Shown: positions 25,750 to 38,200 of the stretch, piece by piece | Position numbering within the stretch: position 1 is the first letter of the stretch | Layout: each line of letters opens with the position of its first letter | DNA from: Margaritifera margaritifera | Taxonomy: Eukaryota; Mollusca; Bivalvia; Unionida; Margaritiferidae | Assembly: GCA_029931535.1 (NCBI GenBank) | Contig: JAQPZY010001625.1 | Coordinates: 677,001 to 741,000 of the forward strand | Length of the DNA: 64,000 nucleotides | Direction of reading: 5' to 3' | Position numbers and translations under genes: made by a program | Notes under the pieces: generated by a model | What the model saw: the letters and a program-made list of their open reading frames with translations, nothing else | What the model was told of the DNA's origin: nothing | Databases searched by the model: none

Positions 25750-26463
25750 GTATGTTAAAAACTGTTTATTCACTCATACAAGAGGTCTTTTCTATTCTTG
25801 ATGCCATCCACTATATTTTCGTTTTAATTATGTGCCACTTTTTCCATTATTCTGTACAACTTTGTTAGTAGGCCTTTATACAAGACTGCGTTTTTAATAC
25901 GGTTGAAATATTTCCTAAATCCATTGCATGAAATTCCATTTTCCTTTGAAATTAATTAAGTTTAGGTATGAACATACAGAACAATTTATTTTTAAGTAAA
26001 AATGAAGTGGAAATTAAAACAAAGACACGATAATGGCAACAGAGAATATGACTATGTAAAAATGAACAGTTGTCGAATGAGCTATGGTTTTTCTCAATAT
26101 ATGACCTTTCCTTTGGCGAGAATTATGTCGGGATCTAGCAACGATCCTGTGCTATTCTACCATTTTAATGCATGTTTATTTTAAAATATGGCATTTAACT
26201 ATATTTATCTGAAGAATAGCCTTTTGTGAAAGTTGTAAGAATGTTTAAGTATGTGAGAAATCTCGTCCATATGCCTTAACCTGTCATTTTAGAAATTCAA
26301 TTAGAATGGACAGTAATTGTGTATTTTTTCAAAAGGAGATAGAATTAAAATTCATTTCTTGAGATATAGTCCCTCCCATCTTTTAGGTGGACAGGAGGCC
26401 AGGTACAGAAATCGAAGTGGATTTTAGCAGAAAACGAGATAGTATATGTTCAATTCATTTCAG
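25750..26463. other. Intron
   Basis: 714 bp, AT-rich. An open stretch at 26002-26184 lacks support. Nothing else seen. Confidence 0.7.
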
Positions 26464-26593
26464 GTTATTCAACCAGACACGGTGGCATATTTCCCACAAG
26501 ACACGTTTGCTACAAAAATCGTTGTCAGGTACCATAAAGAAGCTGACGCTTCTATAATGGAAGTAACGCTGGACATTAGAGCTTGTTTCCATG
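26464..26593 (+). CDS. Diverged module exon B
   Basis: 130 nt, phase 0 to 1. Reads VIQPDTVAYFPQDTFATKI and ends VTLDIRACFH, aligning with ISDDGTDKVV...LSIKACFE of the upstream modules. The second Cys is kept. Confidence 0.88.
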
Positions 26594-28225
26594 GTTAGTA
26601 ACCGCAATTACCTTTCAGAACATAGTTTATTCATGTTAATATTTTTCAGGTAAAAGTCTTTTCTTATTATTTGGTAATGAATTTGCAACTAAACGTAAAC
26701 TTAAATCGATAACAGTTAAAACACCCTTACTTAACACTAAACTTGTGGTATGAAAATATTATTCATATTAAATCGTTGAAATGCAGATAAATATTTCTTC
26801 TAAATATATTTTGCACCTGCCTTTTGTGTGGCATATTTTCTCACGAAATTCTGTGCAAGGTTGTACATACAAAGGCAAATCTCATTCGATAAAACATTTC
26901 TTAAAGAAATTAAATAGATAAGCAGTGACAGTCCGCGAAATTAAAATAGCATTGACATTGTTTGACAGCTATGAACTGCAACATTCAGTAACCAAGATAA
27001 CGAAGTTTTATTGTTATGTTGTTTCAGATTATCAGCGTATCATTTATTCATAAAAAATTTTAATGATACATTTCGAATGATACATTGTACAGGTATAAAA
27101 ATGTTAGCATAGGGTACGTGTATTTTCTTCGAAGTATTAACAATTTTACTGAACCGTTTTCGATAAATCCTACAAGCTTAGTTACCATACCTTGTGTTCT
27201 GTCATGTTCGCTGTTTATGCATAATATTTTGGAAAATGTATAAAGTTATTTCAGAGTTATTTTTCTGCGTTTCGCATGATATAAACTATCGGAGCTGTGA
27301 TTTGACAGCTTGTAACACAATGAAAACAGCTTGTAACATAATGAAAACACCTTGTAACATAATGAAAGTAGAAAAATAAAATTCAACCTTTATGACTGGA
27401 ATCCTTTACTAATTTACTCTTTCCTTGAAATCAATGCTTTTTGCTTTTCTTTTTTCATTTTCTATAAAATAAAACCTTTCGTGTAAGATTATTCTCCTTT
27501 TTTCATCGGCTATTCTTTTAGCATCGGAGATATTCCAAAGTCTATGAGCCAATTAACGTGTCAATGGGAAAAGAAATCAAAGCCATGTTGACGTTTTCAA
27601 ATTAGCGAGTTGAATAAACAAAATAAAAGAAATTTGTAAGTGAAGAAATGGTCATCTTCGGTCAGATTTCAGGTCTAAAACTTCTTGATAGATCTTTTAA
27701 TTGAGGATATTCATCAATGAAAATATAAATGCGTTTCTAAATTTAAGGTTGGAAATTTTTTTTCTTTCTCAGAAGTCATGTTTGATTATACCTTTTGCTG
27801 TATTTTACATTATTGGTTGACCTGAAGTGACAATATCAGCTTTAGCATTATGGGAAATAATCTATTATAATGGAAAAAAAAATGTTTAGAGAGTAAACAA
27901 TGTTGGTCGCATCGTTTAGAAAACAGATTAGTTCTCATTAAAATATTAAAAGTCAGAGGCTAAGGTTTTGGGGTCAGGTATCGTGAGAGCAGGTGAGACA
28001 CAACATTCCAAGGAATTACTGATTTTATCAGATTTCGTCATAGGTAACAAACATATTTTATAAATCCAATTTTCTCTTTAAATACCTTCGCCATAACAAG
28101 TATGCACGAAGCCAGTTATATTCAGCCAAGCAAATGAAGCTTATTGTTTCTTGGAAAGAAAATTATAAACTCGTTTCCCTTTTTGTTTAAAATATTGTAT
28201 TCTACCTTATCTTATCTTTTTCCAG
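26594..28225. other. Intron
   Basis: 1.63 kb, AT-rich. It contains a short triplicated GCTTGTAACATAATGAAAAC motif at about 27309-27366 (19-20 bp unit). No other feature. Confidence 0.7.
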
Positions 28226-28719
28226 TGCCAACAATGACTCCGTTTGTCACGCAATACTCTGCATTAGCAGGCACAGAGATCACGGTGTCTCTGCCAAACA
28301 CTATGTTTTCAGTCGGTTCTGCGCACACATTTGAAACACTCATGCCACCTTTAACCACGGCTGAAGTCACGGGAACATTCGTTGCTCCAGAAACAACGTT
28401 AGTCAGCACCAGTAGTAAAGTAGTTGCTACCACAGAGAGACCATGCTTCGAAATAAATGGAATGGATAACCCAGCGTTGATCCCCTCAGACGATATACAA
28501 ATCGGAATCAGCGACCTGGACAAGGAAAGACTAAGACCAGTCACGGATAATCCTTTAGTTGTTCTAGATGATGACTTGACCGTCACCATAAACATGCCAT
28601 CTACAGCTGAGCTTGACTCTGTGAGTTTGCCCACAGCCACAGGCGTCGACTGGTTCATGGTGTTCTATGTTCCTATAGAAGACGCTTCAACAATGGTCCC
28701 CTTGACACAAGGAGCCTCT
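28226..28719 (+). CDS. Diverged module exon A with Ser/Thr linker
   Basis: 494 nt, phase 1 to 0, acceptor cttatctttttccag, donor gtaagt. About 70 residues of Thr/Ser/Val-rich linker, then RPCFEINGMDNPALIPSDDI, LDKERLRPVTDNPLVV and GVDWFMVFYVP. Clearly the sister of the end of exon 24266-25749. Confidence 0.9.
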
Positions 28720-28812
28720 GTAAGTTTATGCACTAACGTATTTAACAGTCTGTAGAAAACGGGTATACAGATATTTAGAATAATTCTACCGTTTTTATAA
28801 TTGAAGTGTATT

Positions 28813-29740
28813 ATTGTCGTCCGTCCGTGCGGTCAAGCGGACATCCGTTTCGGTTTCCGAATGATAACTTATGTTTAAATCAATCTATTTAAACAAAAAT
28901 TAGTACATATATTAGACGATACATTTAATTTCCAGATAATAACTTAAGTTCTAGCGAATAGATTTTCAACGCAACTTAGTAAATATGTTCCCTTTAGCCA
29001 ACGGAATATTAACCCTTATCGACTTGTATGCCAATAGCTTTAAGGTCATCATTTCTGGATGATAAAGTTCTGGTGATCAACTGTCGATGAAATTCGGTAC
29101 ATGCGTTTCCCTTAGCACAGTAAATAACCTTATACATTTGGCGATCATCAGTTTCAAGGTCAAGGTCAACATTTTAAAAATATATTTTGCTTGTGCATTT
29201 CATCTACAAATGATAACTTAAGTTCTAGTGAGAAGATTGAAATAACAAAAGTTACAGTGAACAGATTTCGGTGCAACCTGCTACATGTGTTTTACTTAGC
29301 CTAAGAAAAATCATATTTATTAGGATGTCAGAATCTCCAAGTGCACGTCTCCTGTCACTAAAACAGATATGGGTATTGCAAATTTATTTTCGGCCAATAA
29401 TTTAAACACTACACAACGCATTTGTACTAAGATTTGTAAATATGTTCCCCTCCGCATAAAAAAGACCTCTAGTGATTGGATACGTGAGTACCTTCAAGAA
29501 AAAAAAAAAGAGATTTGTCCTTTCCCTTCCATCCCGCTCCGGAACTTATGGTCTCTTCAACTGAGTTCAGCAAAATTTGGTACATGTATTATATTCCTTT
29601 TACCTAAGAAAGAGCAATATCGATTTGAAATCTGTAGCTTGAAGTTCAAATTAAATGTTACTAAATAGATTTTGCCCTTGCATTTTATTTTTGGACAATA
29701 CTTGAACTACTCTATAACCAATTTCAAGAAAATGTATTAT
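28813..29740. repeat. Dispersed repeat with degenerate 120-165 bp sub-units
   Basis: Begins gtccgtccgtgcgg. The pattern 'ataacttaagttcta ... ttggtacatatgttccctt ... aaggtcaaggtca' then recurs in decayed form from about 28865, 28935, 29053, 29213, 29385, 29545 and 29690. I associate this wording with repeats common in bivalve introns (recollection, not searched). Confidence 0.6.
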
Positions 29741-30505
29741 ATATGTTTACCTTTGCCCGACGAAACAACCAAGAACAACTCAGTTTGGTAGATAAGTTTA
29801 TCTTTGCCCGACGAAACAACCAAGATCAACTCAGTTTGGTAGATATGTTTATCTTTGCCCGACAAAACAACCAAGAACAACTCAGTTTGGTAGATATGTT
29901 TATCTTTGCCCGACAAAACAACCAAGAACAGCTCAGTTTGGTAGATATGTTTATCTTTGCCCGACGAAACAACCAAGAACAACTCAGTTTGGTAGATATG
30001 TTTATCTTTGCCCGACAAAACAGCCAAGAACAGCTCAGTTTGGTAGATATGTTTATCTTTGCCCGACAAAACAGCCAAGAACAACTCAGTTTGGTAGATA
30101 TGTTTATCTTTGCCCGACAAAACAGCCAAGAACAGCTCAATTTGGTAGATATGTTTATCTTTGCCCGACAAAACAGCCAAGAACAACTCAGTTTGGTAGA
30201 TATGTTTATCTTTGCCCGACAAAACAGCCAAGAACAGCTCAGTTTGGTAGATATGTTTATCTTTGCTCGACAAAACAACCAAGAACAACTCATTTTGGTA
30301 GATATGTGTATCTTTGCCCAACGAAACAACCGATAACAGTTCAATTTGGTATATATGTTTCTCTTTGCCCGACAAAACAACGAAGAACAACTCAATTTGG
30401 TAGATATGTTTCTCTTTGCCCGACAAAACAACCGATAACAGTTCAATTTGGTAGATATGTTTCCCTTGGCTTAAGAAAACAACCGAGAACAGCTCAATTT
30501 TGGGG
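29741..30505. repeat. Minisatellite, 51-bp unit, about 15 copies
   Basis: Unit contains ggtagatatgtttatctttg, then cccgacaaaacaaccaagaa, then caactcagttt. The unit is a multiple of three without stops in some frames, so long ORFs appear on both strands and mean nothing. The last copies (from about 30300) are degenerate. Confidence 0.93.
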
Positions 30506-30959
30506 ACTTTTAGGCCAGTTACAAATTCCAAATAAAAATGAGGATTCACCTAGTGGGTGGAAACAAGTCTGTGCATGTATTTTAATATGTACTCAAAAAA
30601 TACTGGACAAAATTACATTAAAACTACTAACCTTACGTTGGCGATGTATCTTGTGCCGTTTGCCGTGCTCTTGTCGAATTTTCTCTTGAAGAATAAATGA
30701 ATCCTCAATAAACGTTGAATATCTATCGCCTATATGAACTTTTTCATTCTTTTAAATCAAGAAATGAGATTCAACTCAACGTCGCTCAAAGATTACCCAT
30801 ATAAAACAGCATAAGCTGAACACAAACCTGGATGAGATGCATAATGAACGTTTCCTTTTTATTACGATTTATTCTGACCTTTCATCTTCTTCTCAGAGAC
30901 AAAAGCTGCATTTGTTCTGTTTGACCTATAACTCAAGACGCCGGGTTAGCTTAATACAT

Positions 30960-30963
<4 letters not shown>
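30506..30963. other. Intron sequence, nothing recognised
   Basis: AT-rich stretch between two tandem repeats within the 6-kb intron 28720-34748. Confidence 0.6.

Positions 30964-30964
<1 letters not shown>

Positions 30965-31035
<71 letters not shown>
30965..31035. repeat. (TA)n microsatellite
   Basis: About 35 uninterrupted TA dinucleotides. Confidence 0.97.
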
Positions 31036-31037
<2 letters not shown>

Positions 31038-32523
31038 GAAAGTAGACATTTTTTTCTGAAACTGAATGAATTCAATCTTATTTTCATTTCATTGATTGAT
31101 AGAGTACTGCTTTATGTTGTGTGATATATATATGCTTTTAGATAATTAAAAATATGTATGACTTTCCATCACTAGATGCATCTGATAATTTCTCTCCTCA
31201 GTGAAATGCTTTCACTGACTTTTTCCCTTTTGATTGTTTCAGTTACGTGTCAAATGTCATAGACGGTTTCTTGAATTGTTACTTTGCTTTTTATGCATAG
31301 GATCGTGTAGTTGTGAAGATAAATGATACCAGAGGTGAAAACTTTGATTGAACTGAACTTAAATATTAAGAATATAGCGTTTCAGACATGACACTTTGTT
31401 TCATTTCTATCGTATGACATTGATATCTCCCTCTGAATCTCAGTACTATCTTATGACCTTGATTTTTCACATTCCTATATGTGTATGATCGTGTTTTCCA
31501 GTGTAGAACACTGATGCATGATAGCTGTATCTTACCTCACACGTGACCTTTATACTGACTCGGGGGTTATTTTGGCCTTCTGCTGCGAGCATAGTGTACA
31601 CAAAGAAGCAAAGACTTCCCAATTTCCCTCATCACTTGAAAATTCATTTGCAATAATCAAGATAAACAATAATTGCAACACATCCACATACTCAAACGAG
31701 CAGTGGTCGAAGTTAAGTTTAATACAAACAGGCCGGTTTGCACTGATCAACCTGGCTACATGTAGGACTTCTTTAGCCCAATTACGAGTCGAAAAAGCCG
31801 CTGTTGTAATTTTATTTCGTGTGTTTTTCTTTAAAGTCATTATCTCATTATTATTTATGAAGGAAACATCAGTTCAAGATTGAAATTGAATCGAAGATTA
31901 TTTCATTTTTCTTTAGTTGTTTGACTCGATTAATCTGATGGATAAGAGTGGACTTTATTTTTTTACCTGTTCACATTTCTATCATTGCGCAAGCTATCTG
32001 CAGTATGCAATTCGGACGCTGTGTATTGTCATTTTCACTTCGACCCTCATTTTTCGTTCCGGAATCTGTGAAAAGATTCATTTATTATGCTTCAGTTAGG
32101 ATAGGAAAATTCCACCCTCGGAATCAAAATGTTGCGTCAGACACTCTGCAAAGCATCGTGTCTGACTCAAAATTATGGCCCTCAGGTGGAATGTTTCCAT
32201 CCTAAACCGATGCACATGAAAGATTCTTTAATATCCCTCCGAATCTCAATACTCTCGTATGGACCTTTATATCGCTCTTTATATTTCCCTTTGTTTTTCT
32301 TCCATAGGATTCCAATTGATAAATACCAACCTGAATTAATTCTATATTGAATTAAGTCCTTCAGATCCCACATGGGCCTGATTCACGTCCGTTTTGCGCT
32401 GCATACAAGAACTATATTAAGGGCATTAGTATAAGATATACTATATCTCAACACTATGTTCCATCTTAAATTGGGTCATGTAATTTCAACTAACATTTAC
32501 TGCTCTTTCAAAGGTGGAGGATT
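31036..32523. other. Intron sequence without a supported gene
   Basis: Open stretches at 31518-31883 and 31948-32205 have no splice-phase fit or recognisable domain. A phrase like 'ctctgaatctcagtactatcttatgacctt' occurs near 31431 and, altered, near 32237, suggesting old interspersed repeats. Confidence 0.55.
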
Positions 32524-32536
32524 GTGCGTGCTTGTA

Positions 32537-33065
32537 TTCAGTGTAAGCTAAACATGTTTCGATATCATATTCAATGCAAGCTAAACATGTTTCGATATCA
32601 TGATCAGTGTAAGCTAAACCTGTTTCGATATCATAGTCAAAGTAAGCTAAACATGTGTCGATATCATAGTCAATGTAAGATAATCATTTTTCGATATCAT
32701 AGTCAGTATAAACTAAACATGTTTCGATATCATAGTCAGTGTAAGCTAAACATGTTTCGATATCATAGTCAGTGTAAGCTAAACATGTTTCGATATCATA
32801 GTCAAAGTAAGCTAAACATGTATCGATATCATAGTCAATGTAAGATAATAATTTTTCGATATCATAGTCAATATAAACTAAACATGTGTCGATATCATAG
32901 TCAGTGTAATCTAAACATGTTTCGATATCATAGTCAATATAAACTAAACATGTTTCGATATCATAGTCAAAGTAAGCTAAACATGTGTCGATATCATAGT
33001 CAATATAAACTAAACATGTTTCGATATCATAGTCAGTGAAAGCTAAACATGTTTCAATATCAGTC
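32537..33065. repeat. Minisatellite, 33-bp unit, about 16 copies
   Basis: Unit agtcagtgtaagctaaacat followed by gtttcgatatcat. Copies differ by single bases. The open frame of QCKLNMFRYHS repeats is a by-product of the unit length. Confidence 0.95.
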
Positions 33066-34053
33066 AGGATTCTGTTTTGGCAGTAAAAGGTACACCCGTG
33101 TTATTGTGCGGATTTCTAACATCATACTTTGCACATATAATACAACTATGTTTTAACATAAAAAAATGTATTTATGTTAAATAATGTAAATAAAATACCA
33201 CCATTACTTAGTAACTGCACAGCAATATTGTCGATAACATTATTATACGCATTTTCACGAATTTATTCTGGTCACGTTAACTTAAATTTGCCTTCCTCGG
33301 AAACGCTGTTAGGTCAACTTGAACAAATGTCCTGAGGCACTCGGGGCATTGAGTAAGCAAAAAGATATATTGCCTTCTGAAATTTTCCAAATAATGTTTT
33401 ATTAAGCCAGTCGTCCTCGACAGTTAATAATATTTGGATATTAAATAAATGCTAGGTTGGGGAGAAATCATAGGATACAATGTTTGAGACAATCAATAAC
33501 AACGTGGATAAAGTTCTTAAATTTATGTTTCAAGAAGTATAACTGATGTTTGAAATATATCCGTATGTCTTCGGTGATGTCTGCATCTATATTTAGGAAT
33601 AGTATTATCCAGTTGCAAATTACATATAATTTGTACATTTTAAAGAATATTGTACACGTTTCAATTAATATATTAAAAATGGCAATGTTTTCTAAAGAAA
33701 TATCACACATAAATGATTGCTGTCTTAGGGAACCCGTGATGTTTACAGATGATATTTTTACTTATTGCCGCATATTGCAAACAGAGCGATAAAGATTGGA
33801 AACATAATTCTTACCTGCAAAGTTTACTGTTAACTCAATAAAAATTGACACAAGTACCTAATCATACCTTTATCCAAGGTGTGTAACTCGAACAAGTTTC
33901 CGGAAAGAATATAGCCCATTTCAAGTAAGAACCTGCATAACTGGTTTGTAGTCATGTGAGTTAACTCTGTCTCTCTGTCTCTGTCTCTCTCTCTGTGTAT
34001 GTGTGTGTGCATATCAGCTGTCTTCTTTACCTTTTGTCCATCATTATTTTTGC
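33066..34053. other. Intron sequence with CT/GT-rich patch
   Basis: Mostly AT-rich. A CTCTGT/CT tract followed by GTs lies at 33966-34010. No gene seen. Confidence 0.6.
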
Positions 34054-34139
34054 ATGAGCGCATGGCCGAGAGGATTAGGGCGCTCGTGTATGGAAGATGG
34101 ACAATAGGTGCCATGACTCGTGGTTTGGAGTTTGATTAA
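34054..34139 (+). repeat. tRNA-like sequence, probable SINE head or tRNA pseudogene
   Basis: gcatggccgagaggattagg followed by gcgctcgtgt has the form of a class II tRNA D-arm with an A-box. About 55 bases on, gtggtttggagtttgatt is a decayed B-box/T-arm. It does not look like a functional tRNA, because the B-box lacks the canonical GGTTCGA. Leu/Ser-type origin is a guess. Confidence 0.45.
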
Positions 34140-34748
34140 AACTTTCTGACCTCTTTGATTTAATTGATGACATTCTATAAACTCTGAGAAAATATGCAGT
34201 AACTTAAAATATTAACTTATTTCAAATACACTTTGACTGCATTTTTTTCATTGGACACTTCTTTTTTTGAGCAAAGCAATTTCTTTGAGAACAGTGCCAC
34301 AGATTTATCGGGTTTAATTTAGTATGAGTTTTTTTTTTTTAAAACCAACCTGACTCCTGTTTGACTTTAAACTAAATTTTTTTCAACTGCACCATTTTGT
34401 CGGGTGCAAAATAAATTCAGAATAATATGTTTTATTATCAAAGATTGAGTCATTACTCTACTACTAGATACAATAACTAAAATTTCCGTAAATAGCGTGC
34501 TTGAAACACAAATTATAGTGATGTAGGCAGGTGAATAGTATAGTCATGTAAAATACACGATATCACGAAAGTGTAATCGTACATGACGTACTTCATTTTA
34601 TTTCCTAAGTGCACGTCTTTATGTTTTTTTAAAATTATAATGGTCTTATCCATCTTACAGAGAAAAACGACTTAAATGCACATTATCAACACTATCGTAG
34701 TAGAATGACGTGGGAGAATATAAATTTTTAAATTGTTCATATTTGTAG
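34140..34748. other. Intron sequence, nothing recognised
   Basis: AT-rich lead-in to the acceptor of the exon at 34749. It could include the tail of a SINE, but no clear end is visible. Confidence 0.55.
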
Positions 34749-34878
34749 GTGATACAACCCGAGACCGTTGCAACATTTCCAAGAGGTACATTCGCCAAGA
34801 AGATTATCATCCGAATTCACAACAAGAAATCCGCCCCACAGATGGAAGTAACACTAGACATACGGGCATGTTTTGAAG
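34749..34878 (+). CDS. Diverged module exon B
   Basis: 130 nt, phase 0 to 1, donor gtaaga. Reads VIQPETVATFPRGTFAKKI and ends VTLDIRACFE. Completes the module opened at 28226 across a 6-kb, repeat-filled intron. Confidence 0.9.
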
Positions 34879-35239
34879 GTAAGAAAATATAGGAAGAAAC
34901 GAAATATTAAGTTCCCTTTAAGATCTTATTTTTAAAACATCCTAAACGAAGGATGTGATAACGAACACATTAAAAGCCATCTCTACATTATGCTAAACTA
35001 TTTATATTTACAAATGCAGATTTTAATCAAAGGAAAAGCTACAATATACATTTACTGTACTAGATAAACGAATGAATCGAAAACAAGGGTCAGATGATCG
35101 AAAACTAAAACAACCGTTAAAGATCTTAAATTTATTACTTTATGTCACATTTAAGATACAAAAAACCCCAATCACATATATAATAGAAACACTCTCTATT
35201 TATAGCAATTCAAATAGTAAATAACTACGATACTTACAG
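34879..35239. other. Intron
   Basis: 361 bp, AT-rich, ending in the acceptor gatacttacag. Nothing else seen. Confidence 0.75.
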
Positions 35240-38200
35240 CTGTAACCACAACACCGGCAGAAAAGGGTTCAACACCAGCAGCCACGGTCTCAGGTTCAAC
35301 ACCACCAGCAGCCACTGCCGCAGGTGTGAGTACAACAACAAGAGTTACGGTTTCCGCCCAGCCACAAGTCACTGTCTCGGTACCTGCAGGAACACAGACC
35401 CCAGGTGTTAGTACAACAGCAGCAGTAACGATTTCAGCAACTCCACAAATCACGATATCAGTACCAGAAGAAACACAGCCACCAGGTGTCAGTGCAATGA
35501 CACCAGTAACTGTTTCAGCACCGCTACAAGTCACCGTATCAGTGCCAGCAGGAACACAGGCCCCAGGTGTAAGCACAACAACGGTAGTGACTGGTTCAGC
35601 AGTGACCCCAGCTTCGGTCTCAGTGCCAGTAGCGACTCAGGCCCCAGGTGTCAGCACAACAAAAGTCGTTTCAGGTTCAACACCACCAGAAGCCACTGCC
35701 ACAGGCGTGAGTACAACAACAGGAGTGATGATTTCAGCACCGCCCCAGGTTACTGTCCAAGTACCAGCAGGAACAGAGACAACGGGTGTTAGCACAACAG
35801 CAGCTGTAACTATTTCAGCACCTTCCCAAGTCACAGTCTCAGTACCAGCAAGAACACAGGCCCCAGGTGTAAGCACAACAACAGCAGTAAAGAGTTCAAC
35901 ACCAGCAGCCATAGTCTCAGTTCCAGGAGGAACACATACTCCAGGTGTCAGTGCAACAACAGCAGTGACAGGTTCAACACCGTCGGCATCTGCTGCATCA
36001 GTGCCAGCAGGAACACAGGCCCGAGTTGTCAGCACAATAGCTTTAGTGACAGGTTCCATACCGTCCGCATATACTACATCAGTCCCAGCAGTCACACAGG
36101 CACCAGGTGTCAGGACAACAACAACAGTGTCGAGTTTAGCACCGTCGGCATCTACTGCATCAGTGCCAGCAGGAACACGAGCCCCAGGTGCAAGCACAAC
36201 AGCAGTAACAGGTTCAGGACCGTCTGCATCTATTGCATCAGTGTCAGGAGGAACACAGGCCCCAGGTGTCAGCACAACAACAGCAATGACGGGGTCAGCA
36301 CCGTCTGCATCTACTGCATCAGTGCCAGCAGTAACACAGGCCCGAGGTGTTAGTACAACAGCAGTAACAGTTTCAGTACCGCCGGCATCTATTATATCAG
36401 TCCCAGCAGGAACTCAGGCCCCAGGTGTCAGCACAATAACAGCAGTGACAGGTTCAGCACCGTCGGTTTCTACTGCATCAGTGCCAGCAGGAACACAGGC
36501 CGCCGGTGTTAGCATAACAGCAGTAACAGGTTCAGCACCGTCTGCATCTATTGCATCAGTGCCAGCAGGAACACAGGTCCCAGGTGTCAGCACAACAATA
36601 GCAGTGACGGGTTCAGCACCGTCTGCATCTACTGTATCAGTGCCAGCAGGAACAGAGGCCCCCGGTGTTAGCATAACAGCAGTAACAGGTTCAGCACCGT
36701 CTGCATCTACTGCATCAGTGCCAGCAGGAACACAGACTCCAGGTGTGAGCACAATAACAGCATTAACAGGTTCAGCACCGTCCGCATCTACTGCATCAGT
36801 CCCAGCAGGAACAGAAGCCCCAGGTGTTAGCACAACCGCAGTAATAGGTTCAGCACCATTCGCATCTACTGAATCATTGCCAGCAGGAACACAGGCCCCA
36901 GGTGTCAGCACAACAACAGCAGTGACAGGTTCAGCACCGTCGGGATCTACTGTATCAGTGGCAGCAGGAACAAAGGCCCCTGGTGTTAGCACAACATCAG
37001 TAACAGGGTCAGCACCGTCAGCATCTATTGCATCAGTGCCAGCAGGAACACAGGCCCCAGGTGTCAGCACAACAACAGCAGTGACGGGGTCAGCACTGTC
37101 TGCATCTACTGCATCAGTGCCAGCAGTAACACAGGCCCGAGGTGTTAGTACAACAGCAGTAACTTTTTCAGCACCGTCTGCATCTATTGGATCAGTGCCA
37201 GCAGGAACTCAGGCCCCAGGTGTCAGCACAACAACAGCAGTGACGGGGTCAGCACCGTCTGCATCTACTGCATCAGTGCCAGCAGTAACACAGGTCCGAG
37301 GTGTTAGTACAACAGCAGCAACAATTTCAGCACCGTCGGCATCTATTATATCAGTGCCAGCAGGAACTCAGGTCCCAGGTGTTAGCACAATAACAGCAGT
37401 GACAGGTTCAGCACTGTCGGTTTCTACTGCATCAGTGCCAGCAGGAACACAGGCCGCCGGTGTTAGTACAACAACAGCGGTGACAGGTTCCGCATCATCG
37501 GCACCTACCGCATCAGTGCCAGCAGGAACACAGGCCCCCGGTGTTAGCATAACAGCAGTAACAGGTTCAGCACCGTCTGCATCTCCTGCATCAGTGCCAG
37601 CAGGAACACAGGCCCCAGGTGTCAGCACAACAACAGCAATGACAGGTTCATCACCGTCGGGATCTACTGTATCAGTGGCAGCAGGAAGAAAGGCCCCCGG
37701 TGTTAGCACAACAACAGTAACAGGGTCAGCACCGTCTGCATCTATTGCATCAATGCCAGCAGGAACACAGGCCCCAGGTATCAGCACAACAGCAGAAGCG
37801 ACAGGTTCAGCATCGTCTGCACCTATTGCATCAGTGCCAGCAGGAACACAGGCTCCAGGTGTCAGCACAACAGGAGCAGTGACAGGTTCAGCACAGTCGG
37901 CATCAACTGCATCAGTTCCAGGAGGAACTCAGTCCCCAGTTTTCAGCGCAACAGCAGCAGTAACAGGTTCAGCACCGTCTGCATCTATTGCATCAGTGCA
38001 GGCAGGAACACAGGCCCCTAGTGTCAGCACAATAACAGCAGTGACAGGTTCAGCACCGTCGGTTTCTACTGCATCAGTGCCAGCAGGAACACAGGCCCCA
38101 GGTGTTAGTTCAACAACAGCGGTGACAGGTTCCGCACCATCGGCACCTGCAGCATCAGTGCCAGCAGAAACAAAGGCCGCAGGTATCAGCACAACAACAG

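Noticed and set aside
29737..30549. Long ORFs on both strands with 17-residue repeats
   Set aside because: A 51-bp tandem unit without a stop stays open in several frames. No splice-phase fit, and the units descend from a non-coding dispersed repeat.
31518..32205. Possible exons in the 6-kb intron
   Set aside because: No domain, no splice borders with fitting phase, and B exon 34749 already completes the module begun at 28226.
32524..33039. ORF of QCKLNMFRYHS repeats
   Set aside because: By-product of a 33-bp intronic minisatellite.
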